This document shows, in pieces, positions 1-6,356 of a stretch of DNA of 33,097 nucleotides. Within the stretch, counting starts at the first letter, position 1. Each line of letters begins with the position of its first letter. The stretch is from JAWBOD01 sp964651405 (lineage in GTDB: Archaea > Aenigmatarchaeota > Aenigmatarchaeia > Aenigmatarchaeales > Aenigmatarchaeaceae), in assembly GCA_964651405.1 (NCBI GenBank), contig CAZYZB010000007.1:1-33097 (forward strand). The letters run 5' to 3'. The position numbers and the translations under genes are program-made. The notes beneath the pieces were generated by a model. The model did not search any database. It saw nothing but the letters and a program-made list of their open reading frames with translations, and was not told the DNA's origin.

Positions 1-623
1 CCAAAGCATTTATCATAATCAAAGACAGCTTTCCCGTTCTTGATCTGGATAGCTCCTTCCTTGCAAAACTTTACACAGGTTCCGCAACCTTTGCAATTCC
101 CGATTATTATAGGTTGGGATTCTGTATGTTCTATCTTTTTAGTTTTCTTGGTAACAGCACCCATACCCAAATTCTTGATGCATCCTCCAAAACCTGCTTC
201 TGGATGACCTTTGAAATGTGAAATTACTACTAACCCATCTGCATTCTGAATCTCTTTTGCAACTTCTATTTCTTTCAAATATTTCTTGCCTTTTACTTTT
301 ATTCCTTCATCAGAGATTATTATTGGACAACCTATAGTTTCTTCAGTAAAACCATTCTTTCTTGCTGTCTCCAAATATTTTTCAGGGGTATCTCTAGAGC
401 CTTTATACAATGTAGGTGTATCAAACACGAAAGGTTTGGCTCCCATTTTCTTTAATTCCTCAACCACAGCACCAACTATTTCAGGTCTTACATGAGTTAT
501 GTTTCCATATTCTCCCATATGAACTTTGATTGCAATTTTATCATTTTTGGAGAATTTGTTTTTGCTTACAATTTTTCTAAGATTCTCTAAAAAATTATTT
601 TTTATTAGTATGACATTTGTCAT
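1..623 (-). CDS. DUF362 family iron-sulfur protein (partial, C-terminus outside window)
   Basis: About 207 codons are visible and the C-terminus lies beyond the left edge. The start ATG at 623 has GAGATGATAG just upstream and follows the cupin stop by 4 nt. The N-terminal part carries the DUF362 signature SHFKGHPEAGFGGCIKNLGM. Near the edge is a ferredoxin-type 4Fe-4S motif, CKGCGTCVKFC, with a further Cys in YDKC that would open a second cluster. The family is a putative redox or electron-transfer protein without an agreed substrate. As the last visible gene of an operon with an aldehyde dehydrogenase, it could handle electrons for that pathway, but this is inference. Confidence 0.85.
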   Translation of the reverse strand, partial: MTNVILIKNNFLENLRKIVSKNKFSKNDKIAIKVHMGEYGNITHVRPEIVGAVVEELKKMGAKPFVFDTPTLYKGSRDTPEKYLETARKNGFTEETIGCPIIISDEGIKVKGKKYLKEIEVAKEIQNADGLVVISHFKGHPEAGFGGCIKNLGMGAVTKKTKKIEHTESQPIIIGNCKGCGTCVKFCKEGAIQIKNGKAVFDYDKCF

Positions 624-627
624 TCTA

Positions 628-987
628 TCATCTCTTCGGATTGCCGTTTATATCTAATGGCTCATTTGTAGAATCGAATGGTGGAGAAAGAACTTGAACA
701 GCCTCAAATGTACCACTGAACTTATACTTGGTGTTTGCTGCAATAAACACTAAATCTCCTTTTTGTGCCTCAAATGTTTGTCCATCAGCCTCTACCTTTA
801 CATTACCATCGATTATATAGTAGAATCTATCGCTCTTTGTGTTGAGAGCTATTTCTTTATGGTTCTTGGCTTTACTGATGCACATCGAAAGATTTCTGCT
901 ATCTTTCTTTGAAAGCATTCCAAAAACGCTATAAGTATTAGCTACCTTCCTTTCTTTAGCTTCAGATGCCTTTACTATTTTTATCAT
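628..987 (-). CDS. Small cupin-domain protein
   Basis: This 119-residue protein is a single cupin barrel. Visible hallmarks are DRFYYIIDGNVKVEADGQ (cupin motif 1) and GDLVFIAANTKYKF (motif 2). The usual metal-binding His pair of motif 1 is absent (DRFYYII where HxH is typical), so a metal-dependent activity is doubtful. The start chosen is the ATG at 987, which overlaps the stop of the upstream gene as ATGA and has GGATGAG as Shine-Dalgarno. A TTG four codons further up would need a 16-nt overlap and is less likely. It is translationally coupled with the shikimate-dehydrogenase-like gene. The substrate is unknown. Confidence 0.8.
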   Translation of the reverse strand: MIKIVKASEAKERKVANTYSVFGMLSKKDSRNLSMCISKAKNHKEIALNTKSDRFYYIIDGNVKVEADGQTFEAQKGDLVFIAANTKYKFSGTFEAVQVLSPPFDSTNEPLDINGNPKR

Positions 988-1796
988 TTGCTCATCCAAC
1001 CTTTCAAAGCTTTCTCCATAACTTCAACAGGAGCTTTCATCCCTGTAAACTTTTCAAAATTCCAAACAGCCTGATAAAGAAGCATTTTCCAACCAGGAAC
1101 AACCTTGCAACCAACTTCTTTTGCTTCTTTAATCAATTTTGATTCCAACGAAGAGACAACAGTATCAAATACTATTTGTTTCGGACTTAGCAGGCTATTA
1201 TCTATCAAAGATTCATTTTTGTCTCTATGACCAACAGATGTAGCGTTCATTATAATATCATATTTAGAAATGTCTTTTATCTCGTTTAATCCGCCAAACT
1301 CAACATTGAAAGTTTTAGCCAACTCTTCCGCTCTGGAAATTGTTCTATTAAGAACTTTAGTTTTTGCACCTTCTTTGGTCAAGCCATAGACTATAGCACG
1401 TGCTGCTCCTCCTGCACCGAGAACCAAGATTCTCTTGTCTTTTATTTTTATTATCTCTTTCAGAGCTGTCATTGCCCCAATCCAGTCAGAATTATATCCT
1501 GTAAGAATACCATTATCATTGATTACAACATTTACAGCACCTATAGACTTTGCGGTTTCATCCAGTTTATCGAGGTATTTCATTACTTCTATCTTATACG
1601 GCATAGAGATTGTTGTTCCTCTAAAGTTTAGTGCTCTCATGCCTTTTATCGCTTTTTCCAAGTCAGTGACTGCAAATGCAAAATAAATATAGTTTAGTTT
1701 CAGATACTCGAAAGCCGAGTTATACATCAGGCAACCTAGAGGGCTTGTTGGATTTGCCATTGATGAACAGATTTTAGTTTCAGGCGTAGTTATCAT
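984..1796 (-). CDS. Shikimate 5-dehydrogenase-like protein (SdhL/HI0607-type AroE paralogue)
   Basis: The 270-residue protein has the AroE fold. The catalytic Lys is K68 (SMPYK), followed by the substrate-binding Asn in GAVNVV (about 89) and Asp in YNSD (about 104). A Rossmann motif GAGGAAR sits at about 127-133. In true AroE the N-terminus binds the shikimate carboxylate with an SxS motif (HSxSPxxHN). Here the segment reads NPTSPLGCLMYN, resembling the HI0607/SdhL subgroup, whose physiological substrate is uncertain. No other shikimate-pathway gene is in the window. It starts directly after the aldehyde dehydrogenase stop (TAA then ATG) and overlaps the cupin gene by 4 nt, so it probably acts in the same pathway. 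Fold assignment is firm; shikimate as substrate is doubtful. Confidence 0.85.
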   Translation of the reverse strand: MITTPETKICSSMANPTSPLGCLMYNSAFEYLKLNYIYFAFAVTDLEKAIKGMRALNFRGTTISMPYKIEVMKYLDKLDETAKSIGAVNVVINDNGILTGYNSDWIGAMTALKEIIKIKDKRILVLGAGGAARAIVYGLTKEGAKTKVLNRTISRAEELAKTFNVEFGGLNEIKDISKYDIIMNATSVGHRDKNESLIDNSLLSPKQIVFDTVVSSLESKLIKEAKEVGCKVVPGWKMLLYQAVWNFEKFTGMKAPVEVMEKALKGWMSK

Positions 1797-3257
1797 TTAA
1801 TCATCTATCTGTGCTTTCTGTAGCTTTCCTGAGTAGTCAAAGTAAACAGTTTTTACGTCGCTGAACTCGTCGATAGCTGTCCATCCGCCTTCACGAGTTG
1901 TTCCAGAGTGCTTGACTCCGCCGAATGGCAGATGAACCTCTGAGCCGATGGTAGAGGCATTAATATATGTCAATCCTGCTTCAAGTTTTTCAATTGTTTT
2001 GAAAGCATTACCTATGTTTTTAGTGTAAATAGAAGAACTCAATCCATATTCAACAGAATTAGCAATCTCAATTGCTTCTTTCAAATTCTTTGCAGATATC
2101 AAAGAAACTATGGGACCAAAGATTTCCTCTTTTGCAATTCTCATATCTATATTGCAATTAGTGAACAAAGTTGGCTCAAAGAAAAATCCTTTCATGTTAG
2201 GAGCTTTACCACCAATCAAAAGTTTAGCTCCTTCCTTGAGACCGAGGTCGGAATATGTTTTTGATTTCTCCTGTGCAGCCTTGTTAACTAAAGGCCCCAT
2301 GTCAGTATCCGGATCCAATCCGTCTCCTATTCTTAATTTTTTAATTCTTTCAATGAGCATCTTCTCAAACTCATTCTTTATATTCTCATGAACGATGACT
2401 CGTGACGCAGCAGTGCATCTTTGTCCTGTTGTGCCGTAACCGCCCCAAATAACTCCGTCTACCGCCAAGCTTAGGTCAGCATCATCCATAACTATAATCG
2501 GATTCTTTCCTCCTAGCTCTAAGCTAGTTCTCTTTACTCCAGCTGCTCTTAGAATTTCCAGGCCAGTATCTCTATGACCTGTAAACGATATTGCTCTTAT
2601 TTTTTTATGTCTTGCCATATGAAGTCCTATAACTTCTCCAGGTCCTGTCACAAGATTAACAACACCCTTTGGGATTCCTGCCTTTTCTAATATCTCTACA
2701 AACTTTATAGCGCACAAAGGCGTATCAGACGATGGTTTGAAAACAATAGTGTTTCCGCAAATCAAGGCTGGCATTATTTTCCATGCTGGTATAGCTATAG
2801 GAAAGTTCCAAGGAGTTATCAAGCCGACTATTCCAATAGGTCTTCTTACTGCCATTGCAAACTTGTCCTTGAGCTCTGAAGGTGTTGTCTTGCCAAACAA
2901 TCTTCTACCTTCTCCAGCCATTAAGAATGTCATGTCAATTGCTTCTTGGACATCGCCTCTTGCTTCTGCAAGGACTTTTCCCATTTCCTGCGTTATGACC
3001 TTTGCTAGTTCCTCTTTATTTTGTTGTAACAACTGACCTACTTTGAATAAGATTTCTCCTCTTTTTGGAGCAGGAATCTCGCTCCATGACTTAAACGAGT
3101 CCTCAGCAGCATTGACTGCTGCTTCAACATCCATCTCCCTTCCTTTTTGAAATTCGCCGATTGTTTCTAGCGTAGCAGGATTAATTTTTGTGAATGTCTC
3201 TCCAGAACCAGATTCTATCCATTGACCGTTAATATACATTTTGTAAGCTTGAGCCAT
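1797..3257 (-). CDS. NAD(P)-dependent aldehyde dehydrogenase
   Basis: This 486-residue protein has full ALDH length. Visible are the oxyanion Asn in TPWNFP (N151), the nucleotide-binding KPSSDTP, the catalytic Glu in LELGGKNP (E247) and the catalytic Cys in GQRCTAAS (C281). The EEIFGP motif is also present. The usual GSTxxG loop reads GHRDTG. The C-terminal tail ends in a YFDYSGKLQKAQID-type extension used for oligomer contacts. The enzyme oxidises an aldehyde to an acid; the specific aldehyde cannot be read from sequence. It is the first gene of an operon with the AroE-like, cupin and DUF362 genes, and has its own TATA element. Confidence 0.93.
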   Translation of the reverse strand: MAQAYKMYINGQWIESGSGETFTKINPATLETIGEFQKGREMDVEAAVNAAEDSFKSWSEIPAPKRGEILFKVGQLLQQNKEELAKVITQEMGKVLAEARGDVQEAIDMTFLMAGEGRRLFGKTTPSELKDKFAMAVRRPIGIVGLITPWNFPIAIPAWKIMPALICGNTIVFKPSSDTPLCAIKFVEILEKAGIPKGVVNLVTGPGEVIGLHMARHKKIRAISFTGHRDTGLEILRAAGVKRTSLELGGKNPIIVMDDADLSLAVDGVIWGGYGTTGQRCTAASRVIVHENIKNEFEKMLIERIKKLRIGDGLDPDTDMGPLVNKAAQEKSKTYSDLGLKEGAKLLIGGKAPNMKGFFFEPTLFTNCNIDMRIAKEEIFGPIVSLISAKNLKEAIEIANSVEYGLSSSIYTKNIGNAFKTIEKLEAGLTYINASTIGSEVHLPFGGVKHSGTTREGGWTAIDEFSDVKTVYFDYSGKLQKAQIDD

Positions 3258-3286
3258 AAAAGAATTTTATGGTTTCTTATTTAAAA

Positions 3287-3294
3287 CTTTTATA
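3287..3294 (-). promoter_or_regulatory. TATA box of the aldehyde dehydrogenase operon
   Basis: On the minus strand GCGAAA (BRE-like) precedes TATAAAAG. The predicted transcription start, about 25 nt downstream, falls near 3263, only a few bases before the ATG at 3257, giving a nearly leaderless mRNA. The box overlaps the end of the gene fragment at 3290-3418. Confidence 0.5.
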
Positions 3295-3418
3295 TTTCGC
3301 TCATTCTATAAAGATAGAGAGGACGATGAGTGAGCGGACCTCTATCTCCTTTTGGAGCAACTACATCTACAACTTTTGAAGGTTTCCATCCTTTCACTTC
3401 ATAACAATAAGACACCAT
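3290..3418 (-). pseudogene. C-terminal fragment of a probable SAM-dependent methyltransferase
   Basis: A 42-codon open stretch encodes a sequence that starts MVSYCYEVKGWKPSKVV and ends PLYLYRMSEI. The VSYxxEVKGWKPxK segment followed by PLYLY resembles the final strands of small archaeal/bacterial class I methyltransferases, whose N-terminal end is recognisable at 3571-3669. It has no SAM-binding motif and cannot be functional alone. It lies in another frame from, and overlaps, the HAD-like start at 3399-3443. The methyltransferase assignment rests on family pattern recall, so it is moderate. Confidence 0.45.
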
Positions 3419-3443
3419 CAATATCTAGGAACACAGCTTTCAT
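3399..3443 (-). pseudogene. N-terminal stub of a HAD-superfamily hydrolase
   Basis: The ATG at 3443 overlaps the preceding stop (ATGA) and opens a frame reading MKAVFLDIDGVLLL before a TGA. LDIDGVL is the HAD motif I (DxDGV) with both nucleophile and acid Asp. The remaining roughly 200 residues expected for this family are absent, so this is the stub of a deleted gene. Confidence 0.5.
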
Positions 3444-3574
3444 TTTTTTATTTCCTCAACATATTCTATCTCTTCTTTGGTGAAGAAGTGAAAAAATTCT
3501 GCGATTAATTTTTCATCCAACATCTCTTCCAATTGTCCTTTGATTTTTGCCTTATATTTAACTTCATTATTCAT
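3440..3574 (-). CDS. Small acidic hypothetical protein (44 aa)
   Basis: The ATG at 3574 overlaps the preceding stop as ATGA, and the gene's own stop overlaps the HAD-like start as ATGA. The 44-residue product (MNNEVKYKAKIKGQ at the start, EEIEYVEEIKK at the end) is predicted helical and charged. I recognise no family. Given the broken genes on both sides it may be an intact small gene or another remnant; only the coupled spacing supports translation. Confidence 0.4.
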   Translation of the reverse strand: MNNEVKYKAKIKGQLEEMLDEKLIAEFFHFFTKEEIEYVEEIKK

Positions 3575-3669
3575 TTAACATCTTCTCCAGCTTTTATTTC
3601 AGCTATTTCTAGAGCTTTTTCTATTACTTTCAAGTTTGAAGGCACGAACCTGACTATCTCCGCTTGCAT
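3571..3669 (-). pseudogene. N-terminal fragment of a probable SAM-dependent methyltransferase
   Basis: The 32-codon frame reads MQAEIVRFVPSNLKVIEKAL and ends in AEIKAGEDVK. In class I methyltransferases of this type a stretch like FVPSxxxVIxxMLxLAxVKxGDxV runs straight into the SAM-binding strand (YDLGSGDG). Here a stop follows instead. Together with the C-terminal piece at 3290-3418 it looks like a gene whose middle has been lost and replaced by other small frames. A TATA-like CTTTAAATT complement at 3690-3698 lies about 26 nt upstream of the ATG, so the remnant may still be transcribed. Confidence 0.45.
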
Positions 3670-3689
3670 AATTTTAGTAGTACAGAAAA

Positions 3690-3728
3690 CTTTAAATTAA
3701 GATTGCCGCTATAAAAAGGTTTTTATAT
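3690..3728. promoter_or_regulatory. Divergent promoter region between methyltransferase remnant and HTH gene
   Basis: Two AT-rich elements are visible. On minus, AATTTAAAG (3690-3698) sits about 26 nt before the ATG at 3669. On plus, TATAAAAA (3710-3717) and TTTTATATC (3721-3729) sit about 30-45 nt before the ATG at 3758. The spacing on the minus side fits an archaeal TATA box well; on the plus side it is less exact. Confidence 0.4.
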
Positions 3729-3757
3729 CTTTCTATCAAACTATTAATTGGGTTGGT

Positions 3758-3959
3758 ATGACCGGGGAACGACTTTGCTTTGATTGAAATCAGGAAAACT
3801 CTTTCTACTCCCAAGTCTAGGCAAGAACTTCTTAAGATAACAAAGTTACCTGAAAGAACGCTTAGATACAAGCTTGCTATTCTAAAGAAAAAGAAATTGA
3901 TAATAGAGTATAATATTCTAAAAGATATGAGAAAAAAGGTGTACTTATGGGTATCTTAA
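3758..3959 (+). pseudogene. Small winged-helix/HTH DNA-binding protein with a +1 frameshift near its start
   Basis: From 3771 the frame reads NDFALIEIRKTLSTPKSRQE, then LLKITKLPERTLRYKLAILK and a basic tail ending KDMRKKVYLWVS. This is a clear HTH: PKSRQELLKITKLPERTLRYKLAIL is helix-turn-recognition helix. The only ATG (3758, with GGGTTGGT upstream) is out of frame with this by one base and hits a stop after nine codons. Removing one G from the GGGG run at 3764-3767 gives ATG ACC GGG AAC GAC and restores a 66-residue protein. It may be a sequencing error, a real pseudogene, or a gene using the in-frame TTG at 3779. It probably acted as a local regulator. Confidence 0.6.
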
Positions 3960-4027
3960 ATAAAGATTTAAAAGAAACTGATAATATTCTGTTATTATGC
4001 GGGATTGGCAGATCGGCTATGCGCTTG

Positions 4028-4044
4028 ATTCGAAAGAAGGCGAA
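4028..4044 (+). other. tRNA-Cys intron 1 (17 nt, position 30/31)
   Basis: The splice sites fit an archaeal bulge-helix-bulge exactly. The central 4-bp helix is C4022-G4042, G4023-C4041, C4024-G4040 and T4025-G4039. The 3-nt bulges are TGA (4026-4028) and AAC (4043-4045), with cleavage after the second base of each. The intron itself folds as TTC-GAAA-GAA, a 3-bp stem with a GAAA tetraloop. The outer helix is short (G4021-C4046). Confidence 0.7.
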
Positions 4045-4051
4045 CCTGCAG

Positions 4052-4063
4052 AACTATGAAGAA
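4052..4063 (+). other. tRNA-Cys intron 2 (12 nt, canonical position 37/38)
   Basis: Cutting between G37 (4051) and A38 (4064) gives the mature loop CTGCAGA. A relaxed bulge-helix-loop is possible: C4046-G4061, T4047-A4060, mismatch G4048/A4059, C4049-G4058. The bulges would be AGA (4050-4052) and AAA (4062-4064), and the outer pair C31-G39 follows directly. The central helix is imperfect, so splicing here is less certain than for intron 1. Boundaries could shift by one base (4053-4064) with the same mature product. Confidence 0.6.
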
Positions 4064-4752
4064 AGCAAGATAGACGCGTTCGACTCGCGTATCCCGCTCC
4101 ATCTTTGTTTTATATACTTTTTGATTTCATTACTTTTTCTTGGAATAGTTAAATAAGGTAGAAGATATTTTTCTATTAAAAATACATTTTTTGGTGAAAC
4201 TGTAAAATCTATTCTAAAAACGCTTGTCCACATTTTCCATGTTTTATTGTATTTTATTTCTCTTGTACTAAAAACTTTACAATTAAAATGTCTCTCTATT
4301 GATTTCTTTAGTTCTAATTGAGGATGTCCAGAATATATTTTTATATTGCATTGTGGATATTGAGGTCGTTTAATGCATATAGAACCATCAGAATCAATTA
4401 CTCCTGCTAAATAAGGTCCAAAGAAATTAATATTGCCATTTACCCATTTAGGCGGTATAGGTGGATCTTTTATTCTTATATCTAATTTCTTGAAAATAGG
4501 AATTAACGTTTTGACCAAATATTTGATTTCGTAAACTCCATCAAAGCCTCTATAAATTTTAACATTCCTATTAAAAATTTTATTGAATGTTTCTTGTACC
4601 TTTTTAACCATTTCTAGATCCATAGCTTCCATACGTATAACATGACGAAGAGTTTTTCGATTATTTCTATCATTAGCATAATATTTACAAAAGCAACCAT
4701 CTCCTTGAAGGGCTCCTATTAAATAGGAAAGATCATTCGATTTAAATTTCAT
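4054..4752 (-). CDS. LAGLIDADG homing endonuclease overlapping the tRNA-Cys gene
   Basis: The 232-residue protein has two LAGLIDADG motifs, LSYLIGALQGDGCF near the N-terminus and FGPYLAGVIDSDGSI in the middle. Both acidic active-site residues are kept, so it can act as a monomer that cuts DNA at a long site. The start is the ATG at 4752: a TATA box at 4776-4786 predicts a start of transcription within a few bases of it. A TTG at 4797 would lie upstream of that point. The last 16 residues (RWSGIRESNASILLSS) are the antisense of the tRNA 3' half, and the stop falls inside tRNA intron 2. The tRNA-derived tail suggests recent insertion next to, or read-through into, the tRNA. Confidence 0.85.
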   Translation of the reverse strand: MKFKSNDLSYLIGALQGDGCFCKYYANDRNNRKTLRHVIRMEAMDLEMVKKVQETFNKIFNRNVKIYRGFDGVYEIKYLVKTLIPIFKKLDIRIKDPPIPPKWVNGNINFFGPYLAGVIDSDGSICIKRPQYPQCNIKIYSGHPQLELKKSIERHFNCKVFSTREIKYNKTWKMWTSVFRIDFTVSPKNVFLIEKYLLPYLTIPRKSNEIKKYIKQRWSGIRESNASILLSS

Positions 4753-4775
4753 GCTATCTATTGCTGCTAACCTAA

Positions 4776-4786
4776 TATTTATATTT
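4776..4786 (-). promoter_or_regulatory. TATA box of the homing endonuclease gene
   Basis: The minus strand reads AAATATAAATA, centred about 29 nt before the ATG at 4752, which implies a leaderless or nearly leaderless transcript. The element is also AT-rich on plus (TATTTATATTT) and could serve the divergent 39-residue gene at 4829. Confidence 0.5.
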
Positions 4787-4828
4787 TCTCTCGGCAATTA
4801 GTGATATTAGCTGAGACATTGTGATTCG

Positions 4829-4948
4829 ATGTTAAATAAGGAATGGCATTTGAAAAACAAGTTTCCTAAGAAAGGAACAGAAGAAGAAAAGAACCAATGG
4901 AGAAAAGAACACAGAAAGCATTGTGAATGCGGAAAAAAGAAAAAGTGA
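4829..4948 (+). CDS. Conserved-type short basic protein with NKEWHLKN...HCEC pattern (39 aa)
   Basis: The ATG at 4829 has GTGAT three bases upstream, a usable Shine-Dalgarno. The product begins MLNKEWHLKNKFPKKGTEEE and ends in HRKHCECGKKKK. I recall short prokaryotic proteins of the pattern EWHxxNxMPKxxxxEQRxxWHxEHxxxCxCR; the match of EWHLKNKFPK, QWRKEH and HCEC is good. Its function is not known to me; the His/Cys residues could bind metal. The gene ends 4 nt before the ATG of cysS, so both are probably on one transcript. Confidence 0.7.
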   Translation: MLNKEWHLKNKFPKKGTEEEKNQWRKEHRKHCECGKKKK

Positions 4949-4952
4949 TTTT

Positions 4953-6356
4953 ATGTTGAAGGTTTACAACACTCTAACAAGAAAGAAAGAAGAGTTCGTA
5001 CCTCTGGAAAAAGGTAAAGTTAAGATGTTTGTCTGTGGTCAGACTGTTTACGATGATGCCCATTTAGGACATGCAAAGACCTACATAAACTTTGATGTCA
5101 TAGTCAGATGGCTGAGATATCTAGACTTTAATGTCTTTTACGCACAGAATATCACGGACATAGACGATAAAATAATTAAAAGATCAAATGAAAGAGGAAT
5201 GACTTTCAAAGAGCTGGCAGAATTTTACACAAAGAGATTCTTCGAGGATATGGAAGCATTAGAAGTAAAACAGAACGTTGATATGTTTCCCAGATCTTCT
5301 GAATACATCCCTCAAATAATCGAGCAAATCAAAACGCTCATAGATAAAGGCTATGCGTACGTTGTCGAAGGCGATGTTTATTATGATGTTGACAAGTTCA
5401 AGGACTATACTAAACTTTCTAGAATGACTATAGACGATCTGACAAAACATAGGATTGAACCTGACCCTAGAAAGAGAAACACTTATGATTTTTCTTTATG
5501 GAAGGCGGCAAAGCCAAACGAACCATCGTGGGACTCTCCTTGGGGGAAAGGAAGACCAGGTTGGCATATAGAAGACACTGCTATGACTGTAAGCATCTTT
5601 GGTCCTCAATACGATTTGCATGGCGGTGCCTCGGAGTTGATATTCCCGCATCATACGAATGAAATAGCTCAAGCAGAAGCAGCAACAGGGAAGAAACCTT
5701 TTGTTAAATACTGGTTGCATGGCGGTGTCCTTAACATAAGAGGAGAAAAGATGTCCAAGTCCTTGAAGAACTTCGTAAAGATCAGAGAAGTTTTAAAAGA
5801 TTATGAACCTGAAGTTTTAAGGATGTTTTATGTTTCTACCCACTATAGAGCGCAGATAGATTTGGATGAAGAAGCAATAAAGCAAGCAAAGGAAAAACTG
5901 GTTGCGTTTTACAACATAATAAATAGAATAAACAATTCAATGAAGGATGAGAAAATTAATGATGAGAAATTAATGAAGGCTATAGAAGAAACTAAGACAA
6001 AATTTACGAACGCTATGAATGATGACTTCAACACGCCTCTAGCACTTTCAGTTCTCTTTGAGTTGGCTAAAGAGGCTAACAAATTTGTTGATGAAAACAA
6101 TAAAATCAGCAAGAAGACTGGGGAAAAAGTAATTAGTGCATTTAAGGAATTGGGTTATATTATTGGAGTTCTCCAAAAAGAAGTTAAAAAGGAGTCATTG
6201 CCAAAGGAAATAATGGACCTGATTATAAGAAGGGAAGGTTATAGGAAAAGAGGAGATTTTGCAGCAGCAGATAAGTTAAGAAAGGAACTGGTTGATATGG
6301 GAATTTTAATAGAAGATTCACCTGAAGGTCCAAGATGGAAGAAAATTAAAGATTAA
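4953..6356 (+). CDS. cysS: Cysteinyl-tRNA synthetase
   Basis: This class I synthetase charges tRNA-Cys with cysteine. The 467-residue product has the zinc-ligand Cys in VCGQTVYD (about 28), the HIGH-type motif HLGHAK (37-42), the AQNITDIDDKI block, WHIEDTAM, LIFPHHTNEIAQ and the KMSKS motif in GEKMSKSLKN. The C-terminal helical DALR-like domain and a final EGPRWKK complete it; length is normal. The ATG at 4953, preceded by AAGTGATTTT, is preferred to the upstream in-frame ATG at 4923, which would overlap the 39-residue gene. The tRNA-Cys gene lies about 850 nt upstream. It is convergent with, and overlaps by 11 nt, the DUF202 gene. Confidence 0.96.
   Translation: MLKVYNTLTRKKEEFVPLEKGKVKMFVCGQTVYDDAHLGHAKTYINFDVIVRWLRYLDFNVFYAQNITDIDDKIIKRSNERGMTFKELAEFYTKRFFEDMEALEVKQNVDMFPRSSEYIPQIIEQIKTLIDKGYAYVVEGDVYYDVDKFKDYTKLSRMTIDDLTKHRIEPDPRKRNTYDFSLWKAAKPNEPSWDSPWGKGRPGWHIEDTAMTVSIFGPQYDLHGGASELIFPHHTNEIAQAEAATGKKPFVKYWLHGGVLNIRGEKMSKSLKNFVKIREVLKDYEPEVLRMFYVSTHYRAQIDLDEEAIKQAKEKLVAFYNIINRINNSMKDEKINDEKLMKAIEETKTKFTNAMNDDFNTPLALSVLFELAKEANKFVDENNKISKKTGEKVISAFKELGYIIGVLQKEVKKESLPKEIMDLIIRREGYRKRGDFAAADKLRKELVDMGILIEDSPEGPRWKKIKD

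Larger units (their letters stand above)
3999..4101 (+). tRNA. tRNA-Cys (GCA) with two small introns, CCA encoded
   Basis: The acceptor stem GCGGGAT pairs perfectly with ATCCCGC (4091-4097), followed by U73 and an encoded CCA. The T arm is ACGCG TTCGACT CGCGT. The D arm has GCA/TGC with GG in the loop, as in many tRNA-Cys. Removing 4028-4044 and 4052-4063 gives a perfect anticodon stem CTTGC/GCAAG around the loop CTGCAGA, the classic archaeal tRNA-Cys loop with anticodon GCA at 4048-4050. Mature length is then 71 nt plus CCA. U73 and the nearby cysS agree with Cys. The 3' half is overlapped antisense by the endonuclease gene ending at 4054. A TATA-like GATTTAAAAG at 3965-3974 lies upstream. 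Confidence 0.8.

Noticed and set aside
3999..4101. tRNA-Ser (CGA) from the loop TTCGAAA
   Set aside because: This loop looks like an anticodon loop, but its stem has only three pairs. Ser tRNAs need a long variable arm and a different discriminator. The two-intron Cys model gives a perfect stem, the right loop and U73.
3947..4156. Plus-strand 69-codon frame across the tRNA region
   Set aside because: It runs through the tRNA-Cys gene and the tail of the endonuclease gene, starts inside the HTH gene, and has no protein-like pattern.
4923..4952. Upstream ATG extension of cysS
   Set aside because: It adds ten residues not seen in the family and overlaps the 39-residue gene; the ATG at 4953 has a proper ribosome site.
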